From Gymnopus androsaceus JB14 (lineage: Eukaryota > Basidiomycota > Agaricomycetes > Agaricales > Omphalotaceae), in assembly GCA_009733575.1 (NCBI GenBank), contig ML769690.1:17002-81001 (forward strand): 64,000 nucleotides of DNA, given 5' to 3'. A program made the translations under genes and the position numbers. Positions 1 to 11,718 of this stretch are shown here, one piece after another. The number at the start of each line of letters is the position of its first letter. Position 1 is the stretch's first letter. Below the pieces are notes generated by a model. It saw nothing but the letters and a program-made list of their open reading frames with translations, was not told the DNA's origin and searched no databases.

Positions 1-1725
1 ATCCTCGATACCTGCACCATAGATGTATAGCATGAGGAAGGTAAGTTGACAGAGATGATTGTGGGCATATCCGTGTAAAAGTCCGATAAGCATTTGAAGC
101 TTCTCGTCCTTTGCAAGCTGGTTAAGAGGGCTATGTGAAATCTTGTCGACCATACCACAGGCAATGTTGTATCCTATGGCAAGGGATCCTATAGGTTCTT
201 CCGGTAACCCTCGATGCCTTCTATCTTCCTGGCAAGCTGCCATAAAATGATGTAGAAGGGCCAAAAGATACTTCGATCTATATGAACATAGACGTCAGAG
301 GGGCCCAAGCATAGAGAGGTAAATCACTTACTGCTCACCTGTTTTAATCATATCTGCAAATGCCAGAACAAAGGAATGACAACAAAAACCAGCGAATATC
401 CTGTTGACATCGAACAATCCAAACAATCATGCTGTCTTACTCTCGTTTAGATTCGACCAATGGTCAGTGCATAAGTTCTTGCTGCCCGTTCCAGTTGGCA
501 CCCAGTCCACCCATTTTCCCCAGTTCGGCTCATCCCATAAATCAACCTGCACAGGCTGAAGGAAGTAGTCTCCACCTCCAACTCGTGCATCTGGTCTCTC
601 TTTTGAAGGCCCAAGCAACATTCCATCCTCTGTGCGCTCTCGCTGTTCAACTCGCTTTAAAGAGTTGTTCCCATCGACTGCTGCCATGAATTGAATTGGC
701 TGTGGTGTTTCGCCCTCTACTTCGTACTGACAGGGCGGACAAGCGTTTAGCATTTGCCAGTTGGGTGTGTTACGGCCCAGAGCGTCGAGAACTCGCTGCC
801 TAACCGGCTCTGTGAGCTGGATGTAGAGATCGTAGGCAGAGGAAAATTGAACCGATAGGTTGTTTTTGAAGTGTACACCCTGTAAGTCACACAGGGCACG
901 GATGAAGGGTTGAACGCCAAGCCGTGGGCAGCGCATGAACAAATTATGGTAGAGCTCTACCATCTGCAGAGATACCAAAGACTCATTGACTAGAGGGTTG
1001 AATGGGAGAAAGCCGGAGTGAATATAGCTCGCATTATTTAATCTATCTGACTGGAATACAGGTATTTGGTACGTTGCATGTTCTAAAGCAAAGCATCAGT
1101 AGGATTTATTCGATAAAAGGCTAACGCATACCGTAGGTAGACCAGACCAAGATAACATGCCTTTCTCTTACAACTCCATCTTAAAGTTGGGCACTATTCC
1201 GGCGGTACAGGTGGTCAAGAAATGCCTTGACTAGGTCTGGCATCTCATCGTTCCAGCAATCCTGGTCTACCATGGTCTTCTGTCTTTGGGTTCAGTAATC
1301 CTTCAATTCACTGACAATGATATTAGAAAGTGATGAAATAAAAACTCTGAGATATCATACAAATTTTGAACAACACCTTTAGCTCGAAAGTAAAGAAGCT
1401 CCTCCTCCTCCTCCTCCTCATCTTCCCACTGATCTCCAGGTTCTACGGTTTGCGTGGGAGCACCTTCAGAACCACTGTTGCTCTGTTCACCATGCCCATC
1501 ATCAATGTTCATCAGAACCTTGTTATACAGGCAATCATCTTCACCATTTTTGTGTTTTCGTTTGGCTCTCTTCTTGAGCATTTCAGTGGTGGTAACGATA
1601 CGGTGCGTAGCAAAATCACGGTGAGCCATCTCGATTTTCTGGTTGGGTTGAGAAGGATTGAGGGCTGCCAATCCAGAAGTGCGTGGTTGGTCATCAACAT
1701 TGTCGTATAGAGGATACGGAGGCTC
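1..1725 (-). pseudogene. KDZ transposase, CxC1 type, partial (runs off left edge)
   Basis: DNA-cut-and-paste transposase of the fungal KDZ (Kyakuja-Dileera-Zisupton) superfamily. Read from right to left, it has an acidic, lysine-rich N-terminal stretch (about 1303-1671). A segment at 427-978 matches the pre-catalytic region, with CPPCQYEVEG followed by AAVDGNNSLKR, where the D of DGNNS is a conserved acidic residue of the family. The part beyond position 180 reads IGYNIACGM, then LLHGYAHNHLCQL and IYGAGIED, all typical of the catalytic core. Family members usually have YDIGC or YDVAC where this copy has YNIAC, so a likely catalytic aspartate is asparagine here. Coding segments are separated by plausible introns (about 300-426 and 1040-1130), but one segment near 1190 ends in an unexplained stop. 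The C-terminus lies outside the window. It diverges from the dioxygenase gene at 1860-3610. I am sure of the family and unsure whether any copy product is made. Confidence 0.72.
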
Positions 1726-1859
1726 TCAGGTGAGTTTTTGACATTGCTGAATGTTGGAATTCTTTCTGCGTCCCATCGTTTGCTCAACGAACTGAACACC
1801 GGCAGGCAAGTAGTGTGACCGCGATTTAAAATTTTTTTCAATTGGCGCTTAATTACCAA

Positions 1860-3610
1860 GCCTTCTTTCAATTCACTCCTCCCATTGAATTGGTCGGCAC
1901 TCTCTTCCTTCAAGGACCCTCTCCAGTATGCCAGGTAAGTCAAATTTTTAGAACCTATTTCTTCTGGCTATGGCGACCCCGACACCTGGGGCTGCCATGC
2001 ACTTCTGGCAACCCTGACCACTGGGGCAGCCATGTACTTCTGGCAACCCCGACCACTGGGGCAGCCAAAGCACCTTTTTTGTGATATCTACTCAACCAGC
2101 GGCATACTAATTTGATTTTCTCGGCAGCCTCTCCAAGGCTCAAACGGCGGAGCAACTCGAAGAATATGAGCCTCTCAAGCTCAATAACTTTGACATGGCA
2201 GCTCTGGTGCAACCGGCGCAACTACTACAGGCACAATGCCAAGATCATGATGAAGAGCCCCCTCTCCGCAACTACAACCTTCGACCTCACCCCAAGGTCT
2301 TCAAAAGTTACCAAATTATGCCGATTTCAGACCTTGCCAGGCATCAACCCAAACTTAACACCCATGCCTCCAACAAACACCAAAGCAAAAACTACGACGT
2401 GAATTCCAACCGGAGATCTTGTTCATTGGCAAAAAAAACGTAGCTCCGAGCGTGCAACAAGGGCAAAAAATCGAGATAAGATACGTGAAGAGCTGGGTAC
2501 TAACATAAAGGCCTTCCAGAGGCGTCATGTTCAAAAAACGCAGGCGGAATCCATCACAATTAACGTCGACGTTTCTAACATAGCTGCCGAGTCATCTGTC
2601 TGGTGCGGGACAAGGGATGAGCAGATGGAGAAGGAAATGACATTTGAGCAGGTGAAGGGAGTTCAGGGTATGCGGGTAATTGAGTATGACAGAAGGTGCA
2701 TACCCTTCTATTTCAATTACCGCTTATCTAAATAGGCTCTACAGCAAGAACCTTCTCATCCGCGACTCTCAAAATTGTCCGGTGGTTCTGATGGCTAAGG
2801 ACAAGGACCCAGTCAACACCCAGCTACTGCTTATCCTGTTCCAGCAGGCCATGGTTGACTTGAACCTTGCCTGTTCTGAGATCTGGCATAGGCGTGGCCG
2901 TTACTTCATGAAGATCTTCGGCATCTCCTTTGGCGGAGGGCAACAACGCCCTGGTAATTTTGCACATACCGCTAATGAGGACGCCGTGTGGGATAGGCTT
3001 CGAAACACGCCTGAAGTCCAAGCCGTTGCCCGACGCGTAGACTGTAGGTGCTTTCTTTCTCCATGAACTGTGGCTCAGCCCTTCCTCCCACTTAGACCTA
3101 CTTGCCTGCTACTTTCCGAAACTCCACAACCTCTACACCAATACTCTCAAGGACCTATGCAATGCGGACAAAAGCCTTTCGCCTAATTTCAAGGACTGCT
3201 GCTTTGCAGCAAGCTCGATTAACCTTGATCACGCCGTCACCGTTTATCACTACGACTGGTGAAACTGGTTGTTTGGGCAGTGTGCCATCAAGAATTTTGG
3301 CACATTCAACTACAAGAAGGGCGGCCACTTGGTGTTATGGGATCTCAAACTCATTATTGAGTTTCCTCCCGGTTGTACTGCACTTCTTCCCTCTGCCATG
3401 CTTGCTCATTCAAATACCTCTATTGCACAAAGGGAGCATTGCCAACTCATGACGTTCTTCACGGTGTCTGGCCTCCTTCGTTGGAGGCATAATAACTACA
3501 TGTTGGACAAGGACTTCATAGCAGGTGCAACGAGATCCAAAAGGCAAGCTTGGGAGGAGCACAGGGATAATTTATGGCGCACGGGCCTCGATTTATTTAG
3601 CGACTTGTAG
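1860..3610 (+). pseudogene. TET/JBP-like 2OG-Fe(II) dioxygenase with premature stop
   Basis: Fungal TET/JBP-family enzymes are 2-oxoglutarate and iron-dependent dioxygenases, some of which oxidise 5-methylcytosine. Here the exons can be followed through three introns (donors near 1936, 2691 and 3046; acceptors near 2127, 2733 and 3094). The C-terminal part shows the double-stranded beta-helix signature of the fungal family. There is an H-x-D (HYD, 3248-3256), then KKGGHLVLWDLKLIIEFPPG, then the distal histidine in LAHSNT, then a terminal arginine in LLRW. An in-frame TGA (3260-3262) sits one codon after the HYDW motif, so the iron site is cut off from the rest of the domain. Family members often have a polar residue there, and CGA to TGA would explain it. 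The gene shares a short divergent promoter region with the KDZ transposase. Assignment to TET/JBP is by motif recall; a general agaricomycete hypothetical family is the fallback. Confidence 0.65.
1975..2072. repeat. 35 bp tandem repeat, about 2.8 copies
   Basis: The unit contains CACTGGGGCAGCCATGTAC and repeats with a 35 base period and few mismatches. It lies in what appears to be the first intron of the dioxygenase gene, between a donor near 1936 and an acceptor near 2127. Confidence 0.8.
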
Positions 3611-4005
3611 TTCTGAATGTTAAAGACATCGTCGTTGCAATATAGACCTTGCTAGACCTTACTTCGAGTGAAAATAAGTATTGGTACATTTTGATCTCAC
3701 ACTCTGAAAACAAGATTCGCCAACTTTGACTATTAATTATCATTGTATTTTTTGATAATATCCTTCCACAGTTGGGCAGTAGGTTCTATGGCATGAATAC
3801 TTGATGCTTCATGAGTTTGATAGGTGGGGAGAGTACTGTGCTGAGCCCTAGCTCAAAATAAGTGATTTACGACAAAGTTGAAAAACGATCGGAATTTCAA
3901 TTGTAAATTTGTACACAGGATCAATCTAACTTTTGACCTTGCTTCCACCATCCCACTTTCACCCTCAACAAATACCTTGAAATCAATCTCATATCCACTC
4001 TAAAC

Positions 4006-4560
4006 ATGCCTCGCAAATATACTGAGTCCGCCATATATAAATCAGAGCGCACTCAAGAACAAAAAAAGGCAGACAAATCCCAAAGTCGTCGTTTGGCTAA
4101 TTGTCGATACTGACGCAAGTAAGTCTTTACTTTTAACAGATATTATATTAAATTATTTCTTAAATTATTTCTTACAATCTACACCCTCTTCAGGGTTAAT
4201 CGCAAAGACCCAGAGAAAAGAGCCTTGCAAATTGCAAAGGAAAGGAATAGTATGTCAGAAAGTGAGAAAGCTTTCGCGAAGGAGAAGCAGAAGGTATATA
4301 ATTCAGTCTACTATCTCAGGTATGTCCTCAAATCAATTTCCATTCAATTCATGCCTAAATATAATATGCTATAGGCATCGTGAAGATATCCTCAACAAGC
4401 AAATGAAGAAGCGTGCCCAGTTTGTGAAGTCAATGGCCACGCATTTCATTCACTGAAGATCACCACAGGTCCTATGTTATGAAGCATGGCGAGTCTGCAT
4501 ATTGGGCAAGCTATCCTCACCGAAAGGTTGAGTGTTGCAAGTCCTTGACATTCCAAGTCA
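4006..4560 (+). pseudogene. Small basic multi-exon protein, broken
   Basis: I do not recognise this gene. It begins MPRKYTESAIYKSERTQEQK, and its exons are joined by two convincing introns (donors near 4120 and 4319, acceptors near 4194 and 4376). The protein is short, about 110-150 residues, rich in lysine, arginine and glutamate, and predicted to be helical (for example KRALQIAKERN and EKAFAKEKQ). This could suit a nucleic-acid-binding or coiled-coil role, but no domain is evident. A TGA at 4111-4113 interrupts exon 1 between CRY and RK, again where CGA arginine would fit. It lies just downstream of the dioxygenase in the same orientation. Confidence 0.45.
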
Positions 4561-4860
4561 CTGAATGAGGGACTGCTGCCTCCTGAGATTGATCATTAAT
4601 TTAGATACTCAGTACTATTTTTTTATTTTTTATTTTTAAATCCTTGTTTATTCGCCGTTGTGCATTAGCATATGATAGCGATCTCCTACTAGTATGTATC
4701 TATCATACTGGTCAATGGTATAACTGCTCGGGTCTGGATCTTTCAACAACATTAGGCTCCCAGTGGGAGGCCTTGACAGGGCGGGCTCTGTCTAGCCGCT
4801 AGGGCTCAATTAAGCAGTTGTCGTAAATCAGGAATTGTCCGTGCTATAGGTAGTATTGTA

Positions 4861-4898
4861 GAGAGAGAGAAAGAGAGAGAGAGAAATAGAGAGAGAAA
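4861..4898. repeat. (GA)n microsatellite at the LINE 3' end
   Basis: This is a run of GAGA with scattered A interruptions. On the minus strand it is a TC-rich tract about 55 bases beyond the LINE ORF2 stop codon. It may therefore be the simple-sequence tail left by target-primed insertion, or an unrelated microsatellite. Confidence 0.7.
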
Positions 4899-4952
4899 AG
4901 GATGTCATGCATAAAAATTTTTGTCCGCCCATCCTATTTTGCCTGTCCCTCC

Positions 4953-7900
4953 TTATGCATCCTCACCCCATTGGGGTAGCTCCCCTACAATGTGTGTAAA
5001 CCTTCCCATCTCGCTCACGTATCGGAATAAGTCGCCGAGGGTCTGTGGTGTTGTTAGCAATGCGGAGTAGGTGAAGTTCCTGGGTCCTATCTTCCTCCTC
5101 AGTTGTTCTCTCGGGGCTCTGTGCGCTGGGCACTCCATGAGGTAGTGGTAGACCATCTCGGGATGGCGTTTGCAGCATGGGCAGGTCGGGGAGTCAGCTC
5201 AGTGTATTGTGTTCAGGTGTTTTTGCAACGGGGCGTGGCCCGTTCGGAGCTGCGTCAGGATCGAAAATAGTTTCCTTGGTAGCCCCCTCGAGAGCTTCCA
5301 ATAGGCGCGGCTAGTGGTGGTGGCTGGGGATGGATTGACTTTCTTAAACTTCCTGTATCTCGGTGATCGTTTCCACATCGAGTCATGGGTCTCCTCCAAG
5401 CGTTTACGGAATGTGCGGATGATGGTGGTTTGACTCCTTGGGAGAGCCTTACGTAGTTGGGTTGGGAGCTTGGCTTTCACACTCGAACGCCCTGTGGCTG
5501 CCCTTTTCGCTTCTTGGTCAGCTCTCTCATTCCCTGGGACTCCTGTGTGTCCTGGGAACCAGCAAATACAGACTGCAGCTTCTCGGTAGGAATCGCGAAA
5601 GTCGAGAAGCAGCTCATGAAAGATATTGAGGAGATAGTGAGATGGGCCTGTGGCTGAGGTGTCTGTAGCAATGATGGAAGAGGTGTTGTCAAGCCATATG
5701 GATAGCTTTCGAATGTGTTCCTGTTGTTGGCGAGCCTGATGGAGAGCAAGACTGAGTCCTACGCACTCCCCTTTGTAGACCTCATGGTCCTGTTCCGACC
5801 CCAGCCTGAAGCGTAAAACCCCCTTTTCCCTCTCATTCCTGTACAAAACCAAAGCCGCCCCCACACCCCCTTTGTATCCTGAGCCGTCCGAGAAGCACTG
5901 TACATCCGCATCATCCTCCTCGAGCATCTCGTCTGCTTACTCCTTTCCCTCCGCTACCTTGTCTTGAGGTTCGGATCCCAGCTGGACTCAAATCGGACTG
6001 CACTCTTCTTCTCTATGGCTTTTGGCTTCAGGTCGTACGCGCACATGAGGTCATGTAATGATGAAAGGTGCCAGACTCAATACGTGTTTCTAGCAGCAGT
6101 GGCAACTCGTGAGGCGATTGGGTGGGTATTTGGGAGAGTGGTTAGGCGAGTTGCCACCCTGTAGCCTTGTCATTCTACTTCGAGGTCGAGAGGAAGGAGT
6201 GCTGCGTGTATGTTAAGGATATCTGTCGCTGTAGTCAACATTGCCCCGCTGATCAGGATGGCAGCCTGGCGTTGGATGGAGGTGAGTCGCTGGAGCACTT
6301 GGGTCTTCTTTGCCATTTGACCCTTCCGTCGTTTCTGTTGTGGGGTGAGAGTGACATCCGCAGCGTAGAGCATGCGCGGAATGGCTTTGGCCTTGTAGAG
6401 TTGCCGGATATGCTTTCCCGCCATACTGTCCTTCATTCTCGCAAGCCTCCGGAACTGGACTAACCATCCCTGGCCCTTCTTCACCATCACCGAATGCTGC
6501 TCCTTCCACCGTAGTGCCTTATCCATTGCTGTTCCCAAAAACTTTGCGCTATCCTCCGACTTCACCACTATGTCCCCTATCCTGACTCCCGGTCCCTTTA
6601 TCAAAACTGTCTTTGTTCCCCCTTTCTTCTTCTTTCCTAATACTACTGTCTTTCTTCCCCCTATCTCTACCGTGTCCAAAACTGTCTGTTCTCCTCCTTT
6701 CGCCTTCTCCCTTTTTTGAGTAAAATCTACCAATTTGAATTTGTTGATTCTGAACGAGCAGTTGTGTCTGTTCGCCCATTCCAAAATGCCTCCGTCTCTT
6801 GCCATAAGGTCCATCAAACCCTTGTGTGTTTCCTCCACATTATCCCCCACCTTCATTGCAGCTATGTCGTCCATGAATCCAAAACCTACCTCCTTGTTCT
6901 CTCTCCTAAACGCACCCAAGACCCCCACTGCATAGAGGATGTATCCTATCCCTGCAGCCGGGTCACCTTGGTCTTCCCCTCCGACTATCCTTATTGGTTC
7001 CGAAACAAAGTCGTCGAAGGCCATCCTTGTAGTTCAGTTTGCGTATCTCCTTCCCAGCCAATCCACCAACTCGCACGGGATGCCCAGCACTTGTAATTCG
7101 TGGTAGAGCATTTGTAGGTCAATGCTCGGAAATGCTCCCTTGATGTCCATGTAAAGCACCGACACGACTTCTCCATGCTTCCATGCCTCCTTGATGCTGT
7201 CTACCATCATGTGGATGGAGTTGGTGGTATTCCTGCCAGGTTGTGCTCCGAATTGCTGCGAGGGAAGTAGGCCCGGAATCTCAGCTCAGCGCGTGAGTTC
7301 ATCCGCTACGCAAGCATTGAGGGCCCTTGTGTGTCCATGGGATAGGACGATTGGGCGGTGTGCACCGGGAATTCTGTAATCCGGTTTTCCAGGCTTTCTC
7401 AGTACCAACATTTCGATTAGAGCCCAGTCGTCCGGATACACACCTAGGGTGAAAGTGGCCCTATAGATTGGACCAAGATGAGGGACAAGGATGCTGCTGG
7501 TGGCCTTGTAAAGGTCGTTTGGGAACGTGCCTGGTCGCGTGGCCTTGCCGTTCTTCATCTTCCTAAAGGCTGCGGTGATTTGTCGATTGGTTGGTGGTTC
7601 GAATTCCCATGCCAGCGGTGGATAGGTGGGAGCTGCGGGCACGTTTGATGAAGTTGGTGGCAGTGGGAAAAAGCGGTTTTGAAAGCTTCAACCTTGCCAG
7701 CATTATCTCATACCACTCTCTCAGTCCCTCCTTCCTTCACCAATAACTCCGGTATCCTAGCCCTGCCCCCATCCTTTGGCCCAGCTTCAACCATCCGTCC
7801 TATTTCCCACATCGAGTTCCCATTGGCTTCAGACAGAAACTCGACCCACTTCTCCGTTTTCACCCTCTTGATCTCTGCCGACATTGTCTGCCGCGCCCTC

Positions 7901-8991
7901 CAATACTGCTCGTGTACTGGGTGGTCTGCCTGGACTCTCTTCCTGAACGCTTTTCCCGACAGGCTGTCTCGGATCCTTCTCATCTTCTTCAACTCGTCTG
8001 TCCACCATCGCCGTTGCATTGGGCTAGGCTTTATTAAAGGTACTTCCTCTTTTATCACCTCCTCGATTGCCCCGTCTAACTCCTTCAGCCTTGTCCAGAA
8101 TTTCTCCTCGTTCTCAATCTCTTTTGGTGACGCCACCATTCTTAATCTACCCTCCAGCTTCTCCCTGAAGCTATCCCAGTCCACTCTCTTCCAATCTCTT
8201 CTCTCTTGCTGGTCCACCAGCTCTACCCCTACATCAATTATCATCTCTATTGGAAAGTGGTCTGTGTTGGTCGGCTGTCGATGTGGAATCGCGTCGCATT
8301 TGATAATGCGTTCGAGAATTTGCTTCGTTCAGAATACATTGTCGACTTGGGTGTAATTCCTCGTGGCAAAGGATTTGAGGGTTGGGATGGACTCCGGGAG
8401 CGCCATAAAGAGTCCTTGTTCAGCAATTGCTGCAAGGAGGCGCTGTGCGGCGTCCAGGTTCCGTGCGGTGAACAGGTGGTGGTTTCGTGGTTTGTCCCAC
8501 ATTGGGTGGTGGCAGTTGAAATCTCCCAGCCATACTGTATTAAGCGGTCGTCGAGGTACGTTCCTTGCCTCATCCGTGTTGTTCCACTTTCTAATGCTGT
8601 TTACAGCCTCATCGTTGTCGCCATCGCTATAAATATTGAAGAGCCGTATAGTCCCAAAATCCCCTTCCATCTGGATTGCTGTTACGTCGGGGTTATCTAT
8701 CGGTATCTGGGTCCAGCTCCCTGTGGGTATCTGTGCGCTGATCATCAAGACCAAGCGCGTGCACTTCTCCCTGAAGTCTCTAAAATGATTAGTTGGGTAT
8801 ATCGTTGTATAGTGGAAAAGTGCTCTGGTCATGCCCTGGAAGTCGATCCACGGCTCCTGAAACGCTATAATGTGGGAGTGGCCCTGATTGCCGTGAAGGA
8901 AGTCATGCATGCTGGTATCGGACTTGCAGGTATTAATCTGGGTGATGGTGAGCCTTGTGTCATTCTGTTCTCGTCTACTGTTGTGACTCAT
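4953..8991 (-). pseudogene. LINE ORF2: endonuclease, reverse transcriptase, RNase H
   Basis: Polyprotein for target-primed reverse transcription. APE-like endonuclease (8329-8991): QINTCKS, AFQEPW and WLGDFNCHHPMW carry the N, E and D-N-H residues, and a TDHFPI motif follows after a stop. Reverse transcriptase (about 6170-7700): FRKMKNGKATRPGTFPN, HRPIVLS, LYMDIKGAF and the catalytic box GFMDDIAA. RNase H (5199-5927): CFSDGSG, KGECVG, WLDNTSS and GNERADQEAK give the D-E-D-D set. A C-terminal CPCC...H...C finger follows the last internal stop. In-frame TGA codons lie at 8329, 7708, 7286, 7034, 6170, 6077 and 5199 (lowest coordinate of each), with a TAA at 5937. A frameshift near 7667 looks like one T lost from a T run; another lies near 5940-5980. 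The natural stop is at 4953. Confidence 0.88.
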
Positions 8992-11434
8992 TGGGATCTA
9001 CACTGCAAGGCTCCTTCCTCGTAATCAGCCCAACCTCCACTTTGTTGCTCTGGGATGTCTGGAGATTGACCGCGGTATTGAGAACAGCTGCGGTTTGGTC
9101 CTTTGGGCTGTGCACTCCAGCAGTAACTGTCGATTGTGTGCGGTCTAGCATCAGCTCTATTTGTCAATTGGGTCTGCAATTGGACCTGGGGTTGGGATGT
9201 AAAGGTTGTTCCCCCGCCTTCGCCATGAGCTCCGCCCGCCAGTTTCCCTTTTCTACCACCCTCTGCTACAAAATTCATCCGTTTGTTATACCCCCTTTGC
9301 ACCTTAACTCGCCAATCCTTGTTGTAGTCACCGGAGGAGGCATTATCCCTGATCCAGGTGTCCGGGTGGTTCGTTACGAAAAGCCTGTATCCTGCTCCGG
9401 GGTGTCGTCGGGCTCTTTCTTGTATCTTGCGGATGAGTGTCGGGCACCTCCTGTCTGCCGGGGTGTGGCCATGCTGCTTGCAGACAGTGCAGAAGAATCT
9501 GTCGCTCATTGCCAGGCATTCGCTGGTTCGGTGGTCCTCCCCGCATCTACCGCAGACATCCCTTTCCGACTTGAACTCCTTAGCTATGTGTCCATACAGC
9601 TGGCACTTCATGCAGCGCTGTGGATCCTTCTGGTCATGATACCCATACACCCATTTTCCTCCTATCGACAGACCGTACTGGATTGCCTGATTCACTGCCT
9701 CCCTGGTCTTGAAGGAGATGATGGCATGGGCTGTCTTCTGGTGAGTTTTCCTTTTCTCCTCCTTCTTCACCCATCCGATTTCTGCAATGGTCCCGTTCTC
9801 AAGCTCGCTGCTGACCTCGACTCTCGTGTAGGTTTCTGAGCCGATAGGCACATCAACTGGAACGAATCTGGCAAGAACGCTGTACAAGCTGGGACGCGCT
9901 GTTACCGGAGCTCCCCACCACTTGCAGAAACGCTTCAGTCTGTCCCCTTGCTTTAGCCATTGCATTTTGTCAGTTGTCCGCATCACACATATCACTCCCC
10001 TTCCTCGTATCTTCTGCACTGCCACTACCTGGGATGTGCCCTTTGTCTCTCCTTCAGCTTCGAGCAGCATATCCAGAGCGTGCGTTGCCTTCTGGAGCAG
10101 TACTGGCTCCGTCATGTCAATGTCTGTCTCATCCTCCGACCTTAGAACAAATTTCCTGTCATTCATCTGTCCGGCTCTTATAGCCGCGGTGTGTTGTGGC
10201 CGCTGGAGTTGGTGTGCTATATCACTCACCCCCACCCCTGCCATCTGAGCGTATGTCGGTTGGGTTGGGATTTCACCTGGTTTGGTGGGCTGGGCATTGG
10301 CAAGACCCATTTTGAACGTGATAGGGTCAAAAGTGTTTGTTTTGTCCTCCAAGTTTGCAAATTTTTCTGTTAACGTCTCAAGTCTCGTGGATGCATTTCT
10401 GAGTTCTGTAGTTGCCTCATTGACCCAGTCCTTTGTTCCGCCTATCTTCTCCTCTACCTTCTCCACTATTTCCTTCACCAATTTGGCAGTGATAGCTGGT
10501 TGGCCCACTGCCAATTCAGGAGTTTTGCCATCACCTGCACAGTCTCCCATGCCTTTTTCCTTTCGGGCAGGTTCAATGGCGCTAGTGGTATCTGCTTGTT
10601 TGCCAGTTTGAGCAGGTGGTTTGGGAAAGCCTGAAAGTAGTCCTCTCCCTCTGCCATTGTTCTCTGTACTCAGGGTCACATAAAGTGACGGTCCCAGTTT
10701 TGTTTTCACCATATCACCAGAATAAGTAAATATTTTCTCATGGTCCCAGTGGTAGAATTAACAACTCGATGTCTAAAAATCTTTTGACCATACTTACTAG
10801 CTACTCCCGTGAGAATCCTGTTCTATATTAGGGAAAAAGTGGGGATTTTTAGCATAGAATATGAAAAAACTGGTTTTTAGAGATGGGAGGTCATCACCAT
10901 TGGAAAGAGCAGCATCGAAAATGGGGGATACACTTTACCCCACAAGATTTCAATGAAAATTGAGTGAGATATTGGAGGAGCAAACTGGGCACTTACCTGC
11001 ATTTTCAGCGGGCCGCCTGCCAGATGCCCCGGTAAGTGCCCACTTTTGTGCTCAAATATCTTGCTCAATTTTCATTGAAATCATACGGGGTAAAATGTAT
11101 CCCCCATTTTTGATGCTGCTCTTTCCAATGGTGATGACCTCCCATCTCTAAAAAAAAGTTTTTCCATATTCTATACTAAAAATCCCCACTTTTTCCCTAA
11201 TATAGAACAAGATTCTCACGGGAGTAGCTAGTAACTATGGTCAAAAAATTCTTGGACATTGAGTTGTTAATTCTACCACTGGGACCATGAGAAAATATTT
11301 ATATGTTCTGGTGATATGGTGAAAACAAAACTGGGAGCATCACTTTATGTGACCCCGAGTAGCAGCATTCTCTTTTCCAATTCAGTCTTTTCCTGGTCAG
11401 TTATCTGCTTTGTACTTGATCTTGTGGTCGACAT
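8988..11434 (-). pseudogene. LINE ORF1, gag-like zinc-knuckle protein, split by foldback
   Basis: RNA-binding nucleocapsid-like protein of the LINE. The main segment (about 550 residues, ending at 8988) has a coiled region (LVKEIVEKVEEKIGG) and three CCHC-type knuckles near its C-terminus: CMKCQLYGH, CGRCGEDHRTSEC and CTVCKQHGH. In the first knuckle the final cysteine is replaced (GHIAKEF), so that finger is probably dead. The present start of the long frame, MVKTKLGPSLYVTL, is encoded by the arm of the foldback and is not the original N-terminus. Beyond the foldback, at 11434, a new ATG opens MSTTRSSTKQITDQEKTELE, which looks like the true ORF1 start. The ORF1 stop overlaps the ORF2 start as ATGA (8991-8988), suggesting stop-restart translation in the ancestral element. 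Confidence 0.8.
10667..11361. mobile_element. 695 bp foldback element inside LINE ORF1
   Basis: The two halves are imperfect inverted copies about 330 bases long, meeting around a short GGCCGC-containing loop near 11014. The outer ends mirror each other: TACTC then GGGTCACATAAAGTGA on the left, TCACTTTATGTGACCC then GAGTA on the right. Minus-strand ORF1 coding sequence stands on both sides, showing that this is an insertion. It has no coding capacity. I could not find a clear target-site duplication. Confidence 0.85.
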
Positions 11435-11718
11435 GTTGGCGTCTGTGGTGTTTTAAGTTTATAGAATGATTCTATCTACTTCTACAATCTGAATACTGGA
11501 GCCCCGAGGCTTCTTTTGCGCCCAACAGCCCTTTTTTGAACTGTGGGAAAAATTGAAGTGGTGACTGTATTAGATCAAGAAGCGTCCCACTCAGTACTAT
11601 AACTTGCTACCTAGTGCTTATATCATTGTAACGAGTATCAGAATATATTCAGCATGAGTATATACATTGAGCAGTCAAAAAGTGTAGGAAAAGCATAGGT
11701 AAAATTGCATTGGTACAA

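Larger units (their letters stand above)
4899..11434 (-). mobile_element. Tad1-like non-LTR retrotransposon (LINE), degenerate
   Basis: The element has two reading frames on the minus strand. ORF1 is a gag-like protein with zinc knuckles. ORF2 runs APE-type endonuclease, reverse transcriptase, RNase H, then a C-terminal zinc finger. This order, with an RNase H after the RT, is typical of the fungal Tad1 clade. ORF1 is split by a foldback insertion at 10667-11361. ORF2 carries seven TGA stops, one TAA and at least two frameshifts, so this copy cannot move on its own. The 5' untranslated region probably extends a little beyond 11434. Confidence 0.88.

Noticed and set aside
3260..3262. TGA as selenocysteine or recoded codon in the dioxygenase
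   Set aside because: The same TGA pattern occurs in unrelated transposon and host-gene relics, and CpG decay of CGA explains it more simply.
5438..9839. Long plus-strand frames opposite the LINE (for example 8206-9024 and 8955-9839)
   Set aside because: They are antisense shadows of LINE ORF1 and ORF2, which have clear protein motifs on the minus strand.
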